Assembly: GCF_005887115.1 (NCBI RefSeq)
Contig: NZ_PNCJ01000005.1
Coordinates: 310,001 to 374,000 of the forward strand
Reading direction: 5' to 3'
Origin: Pseudoalteromonas rubra
GTDB lineage: Bacteria; Pseudomonadota; Gammaproteobacteria; Enterobacterales; Alteromonadaceae
DNA: 64,000 nt
Part shown: piece after piece, positions 19,234 through 26,537 of the stretch
Numbering within the stretch: the stretch's first letter is position 1
Layout: every line of letters begins with the position of its first letter
Notes under the pieces: model-generated
Database searches by the model: none
What the model was told of the DNA's origin: nothing
Seen by the model: only the letters and a program-made list of their open reading frames with translations
Program-made: the position numbers and the translations under genes

Positions 19234-19252
19234 GTTCTTAACGAGTAAGAAC
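19234..19252 (+). promoter_or_regulatory. Perfect dyad upstream of TonB receptor gene
   Basis: GTTCTTA and TAAGAAC form a perfect 7-bp inverted repeat with a 5-base spacer, ending 23 bases before the receptor ATG. It may be an operator. No Fur box is visible here, so regulation is by something other than Fur or is not visible. Confidence 0.45.
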
Positions 19253-19275
19253 AACAAATTTAGGGTTTGCAGTAC

Positions 19276-21123
19276 ATGATCCAGTGTTTACTATTATCCA
19301 CTATCGCGGCGCAAGGCAGCGCTATCGAGACAATTGAGGTAATTGGCGGAAAAAATTTACTTGCCTCAGAGTCATTTACAAACGTTAACATTGCACATAT
19401 TGGCAAGGAAGATTTGCATGGTGCTAACAACACTATTGCAGATTGGATAATACAGGTCCCAGGTGTTGCGCTCACTGGTCAGGGGGGCTTATATCAGAGT
19501 TATAGTATACGAGGCCTCAGCCGCTGGCGTGTCAGGACAGAAGTGAACGGCATTGTTTTACTCACAGACAGACGTGCTGGCAACTCAGCCTCATTTATTG
19601 ACCCCGGTTTACTGCAACTTGCCAGTGTCCAAAAAGGCCCTGCCGCTATGCTCTATGGTTCAGAAGCAATAGGAGGCGTTATTTCCATGAATTCAGTTCA
19701 GGGGGAGCAAGATACACTAGAGCTGGGCTATGAAGACACAGGAAATGGTCGTCGTTTCCTTGCTGTTACAGGCGAAGAGCACTACAACCTGGCGTTTGCA
19801 TACAGGAAGAAAGAAACAAGCTACGCGCCAAACGGCGATGAGTTAAACAATGGATTTGAGCAATTTTCCTCTAGTTTACGCTATCAACACACGCTCACCA
19901 ATGGCATCGAACTGAACATGTCATGGCTCCCCTCCATCAGTAAAGACGTTGGAAAAAATAGTGTCACTTTTCCTGACAGCCAGATAGCGGTTTACCCAGA
20001 AGACATGCACAGTCTCGCACAGCTGTCTTTGAACTCTGAGCAGTGGTTTGTCAATGTGTTTCATCATTATCAGAATTGGGATAGTGACGTCACACGTGTT
20101 GGTAAACGACACAACTTAACCCAATACCAATCCCACACTTTAGGAACTAATCTGTATCACGAATACGACTGGCAGGGCCTTCCTTTGCGCGCAGGCTTGG
20201 ACTGGACTGCAAGGCGTGGTGTATCCGTCACAGATCAAGAATTAAACCTGAAAGTCGCCAGCGACCCAGCGAGCAGTACTTTGCTCGATGGCACACAGGA
20301 CAACATCGCGGCCTTTATTAACGGTATATGGGAAGACGAGGGTTGGAGAGTCGATTTTGGCGCGCGCTTTGATCATTTCCGTGCGAGTAATTTTGGCATC
20401 AACAAATCTGACAATCATATCAGCCACAGCCTTGGGGTCACCAAACAATGGCAATCTCATAGCCTGTCCTTAAACTATGCCAGTGCGTTCCGATTCCCTG
20501 CACTTACAGAGCTATACTTCAATGGCGTTACACCAAGAGGAAACACGCTGGGTAATGTGGAACTGGAGCCAGAGACAAGCCAGGGACTTGAACTGACTTA
20601 CCACCTTGTAAAAGACAATATAGATACCACAGTTAACTTGTTTCATACCCAGCTGGATAACTATATCGAAAGAGTTAAACTGGAGTCTGGGGACAGGACC
20701 TATCAAAATCTGGACCAAGCAACAATTTCAGGTGCAGAGGTTGCCACTAATATAGAAATCAGTAAGGCGCTGTCTTACACGTTTGGGTACACGCATCAGC
20801 AAGGAAAAAGCAAGTCGGGTGATTACCTTGCTGACATTTCACCCAGCAAACTGAGCCTGTCTGGTCGATATGCCGGGCAATCCTTTGAGTTTGCACCCGC
20901 TATTCATTATCAATTGGCAAAACAAAACGTTGGCTCTGGTGAAGCAGTATTGGAGCGTAGTCTTGTTGCAGACCTGAATATGAGTTGGTATGTCGATGAA
21001 AGCTGGACACTCAGAGCGGGTGTGTTGAACCTATTCAACCGACTACATCGCACCACAGCAGACGAAGATGCCCCCTACCATACCGAGCGCACCATAAAGC
21101 TTGATATTAGCTGGCAAATTTAG
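19276..21123 (+). CDS. TonB-dependent outer-membrane receptor
   Basis: A TonB-dependent receptor of 615 residues from the chosen start. A short signal peptide (to about GSA at residue 16) precedes a TonB-box-like IETIEVIG, a plug domain with the VPGVALTGQGG, IRGLSRWRVRTEVNGI and VQKGPAAMLYGSEAIGGVI motifs, and a 22-strand barrel ending in the LDISWQI terminal strand. The overall pattern is closest to haem/haemoglobin or siderophore receptors, but the ligand cannot be fixed. An in-frame TTG lies at 19267; I prefer the ATG at 19276, with AGGG about 10 bases before it. It is divergent from the Asp-box gene. Confidence 0.9.
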   Translation: MIQCLLLSTIAAQGSAIETIEVIGGKNLLASESFTNVNIAHIGKEDLHGANNTIADWIIQVPGVALTGQGGLYQSYSIRGLSRWRVRTEVNGIVLLTDRRAGNSASFIDPGLLQLASVQKGPAAMLYGSEAIGGVISMNSVQGEQDTLELGYEDTGNGRRFLAVTGEEHYNLAFAYRKKETSYAPNGDELNNGFEQFSSSLRYQHTLTNGIELNMSWLPSISKDVGKNSVTFPDSQIAVYPEDMHSLAQLSLNSEQWFVNVFHHYQNWDSDVTRVGKRHNLTQYQSHTLGTNLYHEYDWQGLPLRAGLDWTARRGVSVTDQELNLKVASDPASSTLLDGTQDNIAAFINGIWEDEGWRVDFGARFDHFRASNFGINKSDNHISHSLGVTKQWQSHSLSLNYASAFRFPALTELYFNGVTPRGNTLGNVELEPETSQGLELTYHLVKDNIDTTVNLFHTQLDNYIERVKLESGDRTYQNLDQATISGAEVATNIEISKALSYTFGYTHQQGKSKSGDYLADISPSKLSLSGRYAGQSFEFAPAIHYQLAKQNVGSGEAVLERSLVADLNMSWYVDESWTLRAGVLNLFNRLHRTTADEDAPYHTERTIKLDISWQI

Positions 21124-21131
21124 CGAAGTTA

Positions 21132-21163
21132 CCCTGGGGCTCACCACTTACAGACCCCCAGGG
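21132..21163. terminator. Possible terminator between convergent genes
   Basis: An 8-bp GC-rich inverted repeat (CCCTGGGG / CCCCAGGG) with a 16-base loop lies between the convergent receptor and cytochrome genes. There is no T-tract, so termination is uncertain. Confidence 0.4.
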
Positions 21164-21183
21164 CAACAAAGAAGTTTTAGAAG

Positions 21184-21579
21184 TTACTTACCAAACAGCA
21201 GCTCCCAAAAACCCGGTGGCTCATGTAATTTGTGATAGTGCTTGCGCAATACATCGACTTCTTTTAATAAACCCTTTGCCTGTTGAATTTGCTCTTGAGC
21301 CAATAAATTCTTAGCTTGCTCTATTACGCTTGTGACTTTCTCAAGGCCCTGTATAGACTCAGCTTTAACATCCGCTTTAAAACTATGTTGTTTACTGTCC
21401 TTTAATAAAGACAGCATAGTATCCAGATGTCTATTAATCTCGTACGCTTCTGTGGCCTCCATAGCTTGCTTGTATGCGTGCCCCATATTTTTCATAGTCT
21501 GATTTAAATCCTGGCTCTGTGATGAAATAGCTGACTGGACAAAAAACAGCGAAAAAAGAATAATTACCAAGCGTCTCAT
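21184..21579 (-). CDS. cybC: Cytochrome b562 family periplasmic protein
   Basis: A 131-residue periplasmic four-helix-bundle protein related to cytochrome b562. A signal peptide (residues 1-19) is followed by helices that align with E. coli cytochrome b562 from memory: Met29 in DLNQTMKNM matches the axial Met7 and His116 in LRKHYHKLH matches the axial His102. The C-terminal EPPGFWELLFGK extends past the usual end. Both haem ligands appear present, so haem binding is likely, but the electron partner is unknown. It is convergent with the TonB receptor, which could be a haem receptor; that link is speculation. Confidence 0.75.
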   Translation of the reverse strand: MRRLVIILFSLFFVQSAISSQSQDLNQTMKNMGHAYKQAMEATEAYEINRHLDTMLSLLKDSKQHSFKADVKAESIQGLEKVTSVIEQAKNLLAQEQIQQAKGLLKEVDVLRKHYHKLHEPPGFWELLFGK

Positions 21580-21660
21580 TTTCCCCCCTTATTTAAGAAT
21601 GGGCTAGTATATAAGTAAAAACGTGGCAAACAAACTAACGTCTTCATATTGAGAGGTGCA

Positions 21661-22713
21661 ATGAAACGATTACTTATCCAGGTCGTCACACTGTTTTTTG
21701 TTGCATCAACCAGTTACGCCCAACCAATCACAGTCACCTTTATCAATCCAGGCCATAAACAAAATAACCCTACAGGTGCATTTTGGCACAATGTGTCTAA
21801 GGTCATGGACGCCGCAGCTGAAGACCTTGATATCCAGCTCACGACGCTATACGCAGAAAGAAATCATATCGTCATGAAGAAGCTTGCTCAACAAGCACTT
21901 GTTTCCAATTCAGATTATTTGGTATTGGTTGACGAAAAAGGGGTGATTACCGACGCATTGCTCACAGCAGCAGGCGAACATAAACGGGTCACCTTCCTAC
22001 TCAATAGCCCCGACAAACTTGCGCTGAAGCGTCTTGCAGCTAAAGGGGTTGGCGTAATAGGGTCCGTCACACCGGATAACTACCAGGCAGGCAGAATGCT
22101 TGCAAAACTACTCCATCAGTCCTTACCTGATGAATTACAAAAAACAGGCGAGCGCAATACAATGCTAGCGCTGCTCGGAGATGTCGCTACCAATGCAGCA
22201 ATTGAACGTGAACAAGGTTTGCTTGCCTATACAAACAGAAACTATGGCGTCAATCTGGTTGATCGGGTAGATGCACAATGGTCAGAAAAAAATGCATACG
22301 AATTGGCGACGGGACTGCTGCAACGATTTCCGGATACAAAGCTGATCTGGTGCGCTAATGATGCCATTGCTCGGGGCGCTGCACAGGCAGCGACTGAACT
22401 TAATATAAGAGACCAAGTACATATTGGTGGTATTAACTGGGATGAAGGACACGAAAAGGCTATTGATGTATCACTGGGCGGTCACGTTCTGTTAGGCGGC
22501 TATTTGTTAACAGAGATTAGAAAATTCCATGATCGCAAGATTAGTGCAATCGGAGAACAAAAAATTGCTATTTTTCGACCCTACTCTGAAAATTTTAGAC
22601 CATTGTACGACGCACTCCACGGCAGTGGTTTGCGTCACATAGACTTCAAGCAATTTACGACTGGCGGCCAAAGTTACAATATTAAGACACTGAATCAGCA
22701 AATAAAATTTTAA
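21661..22713 (+). CDS. Periplasmic sugar-type substrate-binding protein (LacI/LuxP fold)
   Basis: A 350-residue exported ligand-binding protein of the Peripla_BP_4 type. A signal peptide ending near SYA (residues 1-20) precedes a two-lobe binding domain; typical segments are ITVTFINPG, IGSVTPDNYQAGRMLAKLL, WCANDAIARGAAQAATE and HIGGINWDEG. The ATG at 21661 follows GAGAGG with 4-base spacing and is preferred over an upstream in-frame start at 21649. No permease or ATPase gene is nearby, so it either works with a distant transporter or feeds a two-component sensor. The ligand is unknown. Confidence 0.85.
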   Translation: MKRLLIQVVTLFFVASTSYAQPITVTFINPGHKQNNPTGAFWHNVSKVMDAAAEDLDIQLTTLYAERNHIVMKKLAQQALVSNSDYLVLVDEKGVITDALLTAAGEHKRVTFLLNSPDKLALKRLAAKGVGVIGSVTPDNYQAGRMLAKLLHQSLPDELQKTGERNTMLALLGDVATNAAIEREQGLLAYTNRNYGVNLVDRVDAQWSEKNAYELATGLLQRFPDTKLIWCANDAIARGAAQAATELNIRDQVHIGGINWDEGHEKAIDVSLGGHVLLGGYLLTEIRKFHDRKISAIGEQKIAIFRPYSENFRPLYDALHGSGLRHIDFKQFTTGGQSYNIKTLNQQIKF

Positions 22714-22838
22714 TTTTTTTATTCTTTATATAAAAAATATATTACCACACAAGTTGCATATGCAACAAATTTCTATCCACAGATCCGGCCTCAAGAGTAT
22801 AAAATTTCCCCACGGAAATATTCCTATTTTTTTCATTA

Positions 22839-22867
22839 TTGACAGCGCTAGCATTCCCTGTTTTAGT
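22839..22867 (+). promoter_or_regulatory. Candidate sigma-70 promoter of the subtilase gene
   Basis: A consensus -35 TTGACA (22839-22844) is followed after 17 bases by TTTAGT (4 of 6 matches to TATAAT), placing the start of transcription about 28 bases before the ATG. Confidence 0.5.
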
Positions 22868-22902
22868 TATAAGAGTTAACAACATGTAATAAAGGTAAAA
22901 TC

Positions 22903-24543
22903 ATGAAAACCAAAGTTCTAACAGGCGTAAAATACTCACTGCTGGCCTTAGGTGTCACTGCGGCACTTGGCACAGCGCAGGCTGCTGAAACACAGCGTGT
23001 CATCGTTACAGTCAAAGACTCAGCTGTTGCCAATACACTTCCCATGCGTGTATCAGGTGCAGAACTGTCTCAGTTTAAAGCACAAGGTCTGGCCAACATT
23101 GCCTCACAGGCCAATATTGAAGCGATAGAGACTTTGCCAAGTGTCAATGCTGTTGTTATGGAATTAACTCCAGAGCAATTGGCAGATCTGGAAGCAAGCG
23201 GAAACATCGCATCTGTAGAGGTGGATCCTAAGCGCTTTTTGCCTGAAGTGAGCAGCCAATCTGTCGTTCCTTACGCAGAGTCAGTCCCTTATGGCATCAC
23301 CATGGTTCAGGCAAATCAGGTTAGTGACAGCAGTGCCGGAAACAAAAAAGTCTGTATCATGGATACTGGTTATACTCGTGGCCACCCTGACCTGCCAAAC
23401 ACAGGTGTAACTGGCAACGACGGCCATGGCTCTTATGACACCGGCAACTGGTACCAGGATGGCAATGGCCACGGTACACACGTTGCAGGTACGATTGCAG
23501 CCCTGGGTGGCAATGGTCAGGGTGTCGTCGGTGTGAATCCGTCGGGCCAACTTGGTTTACATATTGTCAAGGTCTTCAATGACCAAGGTCGCTGGGCTTA
23601 CGGTTCTGACCTAATCAAGGCGATTGAGCAATGTGAAGCGGCTGGCGCAAACGTAACCAGCATGAGCTTAGGAGGCAGCGGCAGCTCAACAGCAGAACGC
23701 AATGCTTTCGCCCAAAGTGCACAGCGTGGCATGCTACACATCGCTGCAGCAGGCAACGGCTCCAATAGCTCATTCAGCTACCCGGCTTCTTATGACGCAG
23801 TTGTCTCTGTTGCTGCTGTAGACAGCTCTGAAAGAGTTGCCTCGTTTTCACAGTACAATAGCCAAGTAGAAATTGCTGGCCCGGGTGTAAATGTTAATTC
23901 AACCTGGAATAACAATGGCTATAAGAGCATCAGTGGTACATCAATGGCAACACCTCACGTCTCGGGTGTAGCAGCGCTGGTATGGAGCAACTTCCCTAGC
24001 TGTAGTGCTGATCAGATCCGCTCAGCGTTGAATGCAACAGCGAAGGACAAAGGTGCTGCTGGACGCGATAACTATTATGGTCACGGTATCGTACAGGCAA
24101 AAGCTGCTTATGATTATCTGACAAATGGTAACTGTAGTGGTCCTGGCCTTATCGCTGACTTCTCAGCAACACCAAACGGCCTGAGTGTACAGTTCAGCAA
24201 CAAATCGAGCGCGGGCTCTTATAGCTGGAGCTTTGGTGATGGTAACTCTAGCTCTCAAACCAGCCCCAACCACACTTACGCGCAGGCCGGTACTTATAAC
24301 GTTACTCTGACAGTGACTGGTACAAATAACAAAACTGCGACTAAGAGTCTGAGCGTTACTGTCACCGATGGTGGCAATGGTGGAGGCTGCAGTGGTGTTG
24401 AAGCTTGGAATTCAGGCACCTACTACAACACAGGCGATAAAGTGTCTTACAAAGGCTTTGAGTATCAGGCTACCTGGTGGTCACTGGGCGCTCGTCCTGA
24501 CATCTTCAGCAATGTATGGCGCAAAGGCGCACAATGTAAGTAA
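22903..24543 (+). CDS. Secreted subtilisin-like serine protease with PKD and chitin-binding domains
   Basis: A 546-residue secreted S8 peptidase. A signal peptide (1-27, ending AQA) and an I9-type inhibitory propeptide (about 30-112) precede the catalytic domain with Asp154 (IMDTGY), His190 (NGHGTHVAG) and Ser347 (GTSMATPH). It is followed by a PKD domain (about 416-488, SFGDGNSSS) and a CBM5/12-like domain (499-545, AWNSGTYYNTGDKV), which binds chitin or other insoluble polymers in related proteins. The pieces suggest extracellular protein breakdown on chitin- or protein-rich particles. Paired cysteines in the catalytic domain probably form disulfides. It has its own promoter-like elements and a weak terminator. 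Confidence 0.94.
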   Translation: MKTKVLTGVKYSLLALGVTAALGTAQAAETQRVIVTVKDSAVANTLPMRVSGAELSQFKAQGLANIASQANIEAIETLPSVNAVVMELTPEQLADLEASGNIASVEVDPKRFLPEVSSQSVVPYAESVPYGITMVQANQVSDSSAGNKKVCIMDTGYTRGHPDLPNTGVTGNDGHGSYDTGNWYQDGNGHGTHVAGTIAALGGNGQGVVGVNPSGQLGLHIVKVFNDQGRWAYGSDLIKAIEQCEAAGANVTSMSLGGSGSSTAERNAFAQSAQRGMLHIAAAGNGSNSSFSYPASYDAVVSVAAVDSSERVASFSQYNSQVEIAGPGVNVNSTWNNNGYKSISGTSMATPHVSGVAALVWSNFPSCSADQIRSALNATAKDKGAAGRDNYYGHGIVQAKAAYDYLTNGNCSGPGLIADFSATPNGLSVQFSNKSSAGSYSWSFGDGNSSSQTSPNHTYAQAGTYNVTLTVTGTNNKTATKSLSVTVTDGGNGGGCSGVEAWNSGTYYNTGDKVSYKGFEYQATWWSLGARPDIFSNVWRKGAQCK

Positions 24544-24583
24544 TTAAAACAAAGGCAGCGCTCAAGGATGAGGTTGTCGCTCC

Positions 24584-24609
24584 GGAGCAGGCACTTAGCT
24601 TGCTCCTTT
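24584..24609 (+). terminator. Terminator-like hairpin after the subtilase gene
   Basis: A 9-bp stem with one G-T pair (GGAGCAGGC / GCTTGCTCC) and loop ACTTA, then TTTA. It lies 41 bases after the protease stop and reaches the convergent EamA gene end. Confidence 0.5.
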
Positions 24610-25423
24610 AATATAAGGAAAAGGTCCCTGCCAGGATAACAAAAATGCTGAACCACTGGTGTCGCTTTAACGTTTCTTTGTAGAAATAAACACCAAGGAT
24701 TGCTGCACTGATAATGCCGATTGCACGTTTAATTGCTTCCATAACCCCGGGCTGCAATTGTTGTAAAGCGATGAGCTGACCTAACACAGCAAATGAAAAC
24801 ACGAATGCCGCACACCCCCACTGCCATTTGAATTTAAAAATTGATTTAACGGGTAACTCAGGTCTAAAAATAATACTGTTTATCAGTACCACAGACAAAG
24901 TCAGAAAAATCAGATGAAAACTGACACTGCCAAACTCAAGTGCCTGTTTATCAAACACAATGCACATTCCCCAGCACAAAGCAGTGACGAGCATGTACCC
25001 AGTGCCCTGCTCTGTCATTGACAACCTGCCACCTTGCAATATGAAAGATGCCAACGTAATAGCCCCCAAGGCCAAGACCTCAGATTCACCCAACGGCTCA
25101 CTTAACCAGACCCAGGCAAAAGCCCCTGACACCACAGGTGTAATAGACAATAAGGGAAGCATAACGGCAATTTTACCCACTGCTAAGCCGCGAATAAAGC
25201 ACACACTTCCCAGTGCAGCGAGCAAACCGCTAACGGATCCTGGTATAAAGTACGCGACGGCAGGCAAAGGAGCTTCTAACCAGGCCCAGTAAATCAAGTA
25301 GCCTGGCAACACCAGCAAGCTAAACATAACAGACATTAACGGAGCACTAAATTGCTGCGCCAATTGCTTACGCAAAAAATCAAAACACGCCCAGCACAGA
25401 GCACTAAACAAGGCTATCAGCAT
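24608..25423 (-). CDS. EamA/DMT-superfamily permease
   Basis: A 271-residue inner-membrane protein with about ten transmembrane helices in two EamA repeats (roughly residues 3-130 and 135-270), typical of drug/metabolite transporters. Characteristic segments include SALCWACFDFLRK at the start and the SEPLGESEVLALGAITLASFILQ helix-end at the repeat boundary. The substrate is unknown. Its ATG overlaps the stop codon of the upstream kinase-like gene by one base, so the two are probably coupled in translation and may share a function. Confidence 0.86.
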   Translation of the reverse strand: MLIALFSALCWACFDFLRKQLAQQFSAPLMSVMFSLLVLPGYLIYWAWLEAPLPAVAYFIPGSVSGLLAALGSVCFIRGLAVGKIAVMLPLLSITPVVSGAFAWVWLSEPLGESEVLALGAITLASFILQGGRLSMTEQGTGYMLVTALCWGMCIVFDKQALEFGSVSFHLIFLTLSVVLINSIIFRPELPVKSIFKFKWQWGCAAFVFSFAVLGQLIALQQLQPGVMEAIKRAIGIISAAILGVYFYKETLKRHQWFSIFVILAGTFSLY

Positions 25424-26376
25424 TACTCTTCTCTAAGTTGTGCAAGACAAAGCTCAGTCTGGAGGAGCATATAAGATGTCAGTTTTTCATGATCAGGTTT
25501 CCAGCCGAGTAAAAACCGATGAAAATCAGCCCATACAAATGTCCATAGTTTACGCCAGCTTTTTTCCAGATCATTAAACAGCTCTAAAGGCCAACTCGGA
25601 GCTAATGCCTCTGATAGATGTTCAAAGTACAGATTAAGATAATGCTCAGCATGTAACTCTAAATCACGTCCACAATATAAACTGGTTAGTAACAACATTA
25701 CATCAGCAACCCCAATACCCTGACCAATATGCTGGAAATCGTAGCCCAACGCCTGGTTTCGAGAAAAAGCGAAATTTGCCAATTTAGCATCGCCATGAAT
25801 TAAGGTTTGATATGGGCAGTCCCGCAACCTTTGGTCAATCTGATTCGCACTACTTTTTAGTAAACCCGGCATCATGCGTTCATATTCGTCTGGACGTGTA
25901 CCCAAATGCCAATAGTTTCCACGCCCATATACCTTTGGCGCGCAAGAACTGACAAGCCCAATTGCGTGAAAACGCGCAAGCCATGCCACCATTTGAGTAA
26001 CGTGCGTTGGTTCTGCTTTGCTAACGTTGCGATAACCCTGAGTTTCAAAGTCAGTGAACACAAAGACAAAAGCCTCATCGCGATTTGCAAAGGCTTTTGC
26101 CTCTGGCAATGCACATTCAATAGCATAACTGTGCGCTGTATCTCGATAAAACATCAGTTCCTTTTCGTAGGAACGATGTTTACGATTCAGTGAATGTTCG
26201 CTTTGGGTAATATGTCTATGATCGAGCTGTGCTGGCACAGAAGCCACTTTTGCAACAAGCATGTCTCCTTGATAAGAGAACTTATAAATATGACCACATC
26301 CACTCCACAGCGCCTTGCTGTGCTGTGAATCTGGCAACATGGTCATGACATGCGATACAAGTGTTGAAACTGACAT
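25423..26376 (-). CDS. APH/choline-kinase-like phosphotransferase
   Basis: A 317-residue protein with the protein-kinase-like fold used by aminoglycoside, choline and ecdysteroid kinases. The catalytic loop LIHGDAKLANF (HGD at 194-196, Asn201) and the metal-binding GYDFQHIGQG (Asp213) are intact; an ATP-binding Lys is likely at AKV (residue 43). The substrate is not identifiable; the sequence looks more like the ecdysteroid/EcK-type group than like antibiotic-resistance enzymes. It is the first gene of a two-gene operon with the EamA permease, with a 17-bp palindrome 47 bases upstream of the ATG. Confidence 0.82.
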   Translation of the reverse strand: MSVSTLVSHVMTMLPDSQHSKALWSGCGHIYKFSYQGDMLVAKVASVPAQLDHRHITQSEHSLNRKHRSYEKELMFYRDTAHSYAIECALPEAKAFANRDEAFVFVFTDFETQGYRNVSKAEPTHVTQMVAWLARFHAIGLVSSCAPKVYGRGNYWHLGTRPDEYERMMPGLLKSSANQIDQRLRDCPYQTLIHGDAKLANFAFSRNQALGYDFQHIGQGIGVADVMLLLTSLYCGRDLELHAEHYLNLYFEHLSEALAPSWPLELFNDLEKSWRKLWTFVWADFHRFLLGWKPDHEKLTSYMLLQTELCLAQLREE

Positions 26377-26422
26377 AACAATCCCTGAGTTTTAAGTTTA
26401 TGTTGACGATAGCATACTGAAG

Positions 26423-26439
26423 CTGTGTGTATCACACAG
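26423..26439 (-). promoter_or_regulatory. Candidate operator of the kinase-EamA operon
   Basis: CTGTGTG and CACACAG form a perfect 7-bp inverted repeat with a 3-base spacer, 47-63 bases upstream of the kinase ATG. Its half-sites do not have the 6-base gap of a CRP site. It is probably a regulator-binding site, but the protein is unknown. Confidence 0.45.
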
Positions 26440-26488
26440 TGTAACACGTCAGAAAATACTTTAAGGATAGCGATGGCACTCACGTACG

Positions 26489-26516
26489 AAAAAGCCCCGT
26501 GTCAACGGGGCTTTTT
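26489..26516. terminator. Bidirectional terminator downstream of fadE
   Basis: An 11-bp perfect stem (AAAAGCCCCGT / ACGGGGCTTTT) with loop GTCA has A-rich and T-rich flanks on both sides. It ends fadE on the minus strand, 22 bases beyond the stop. Confidence 0.9.
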
Positions 26517-26537
26517 AGAGTATTGTTATTATACTGC

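Noticed and set aside
26423-26439. CRP site
   Set aside because: The TGTG and CACA halves are too close; CRP sites have a 6-base gap between TGTGA and TCACA.
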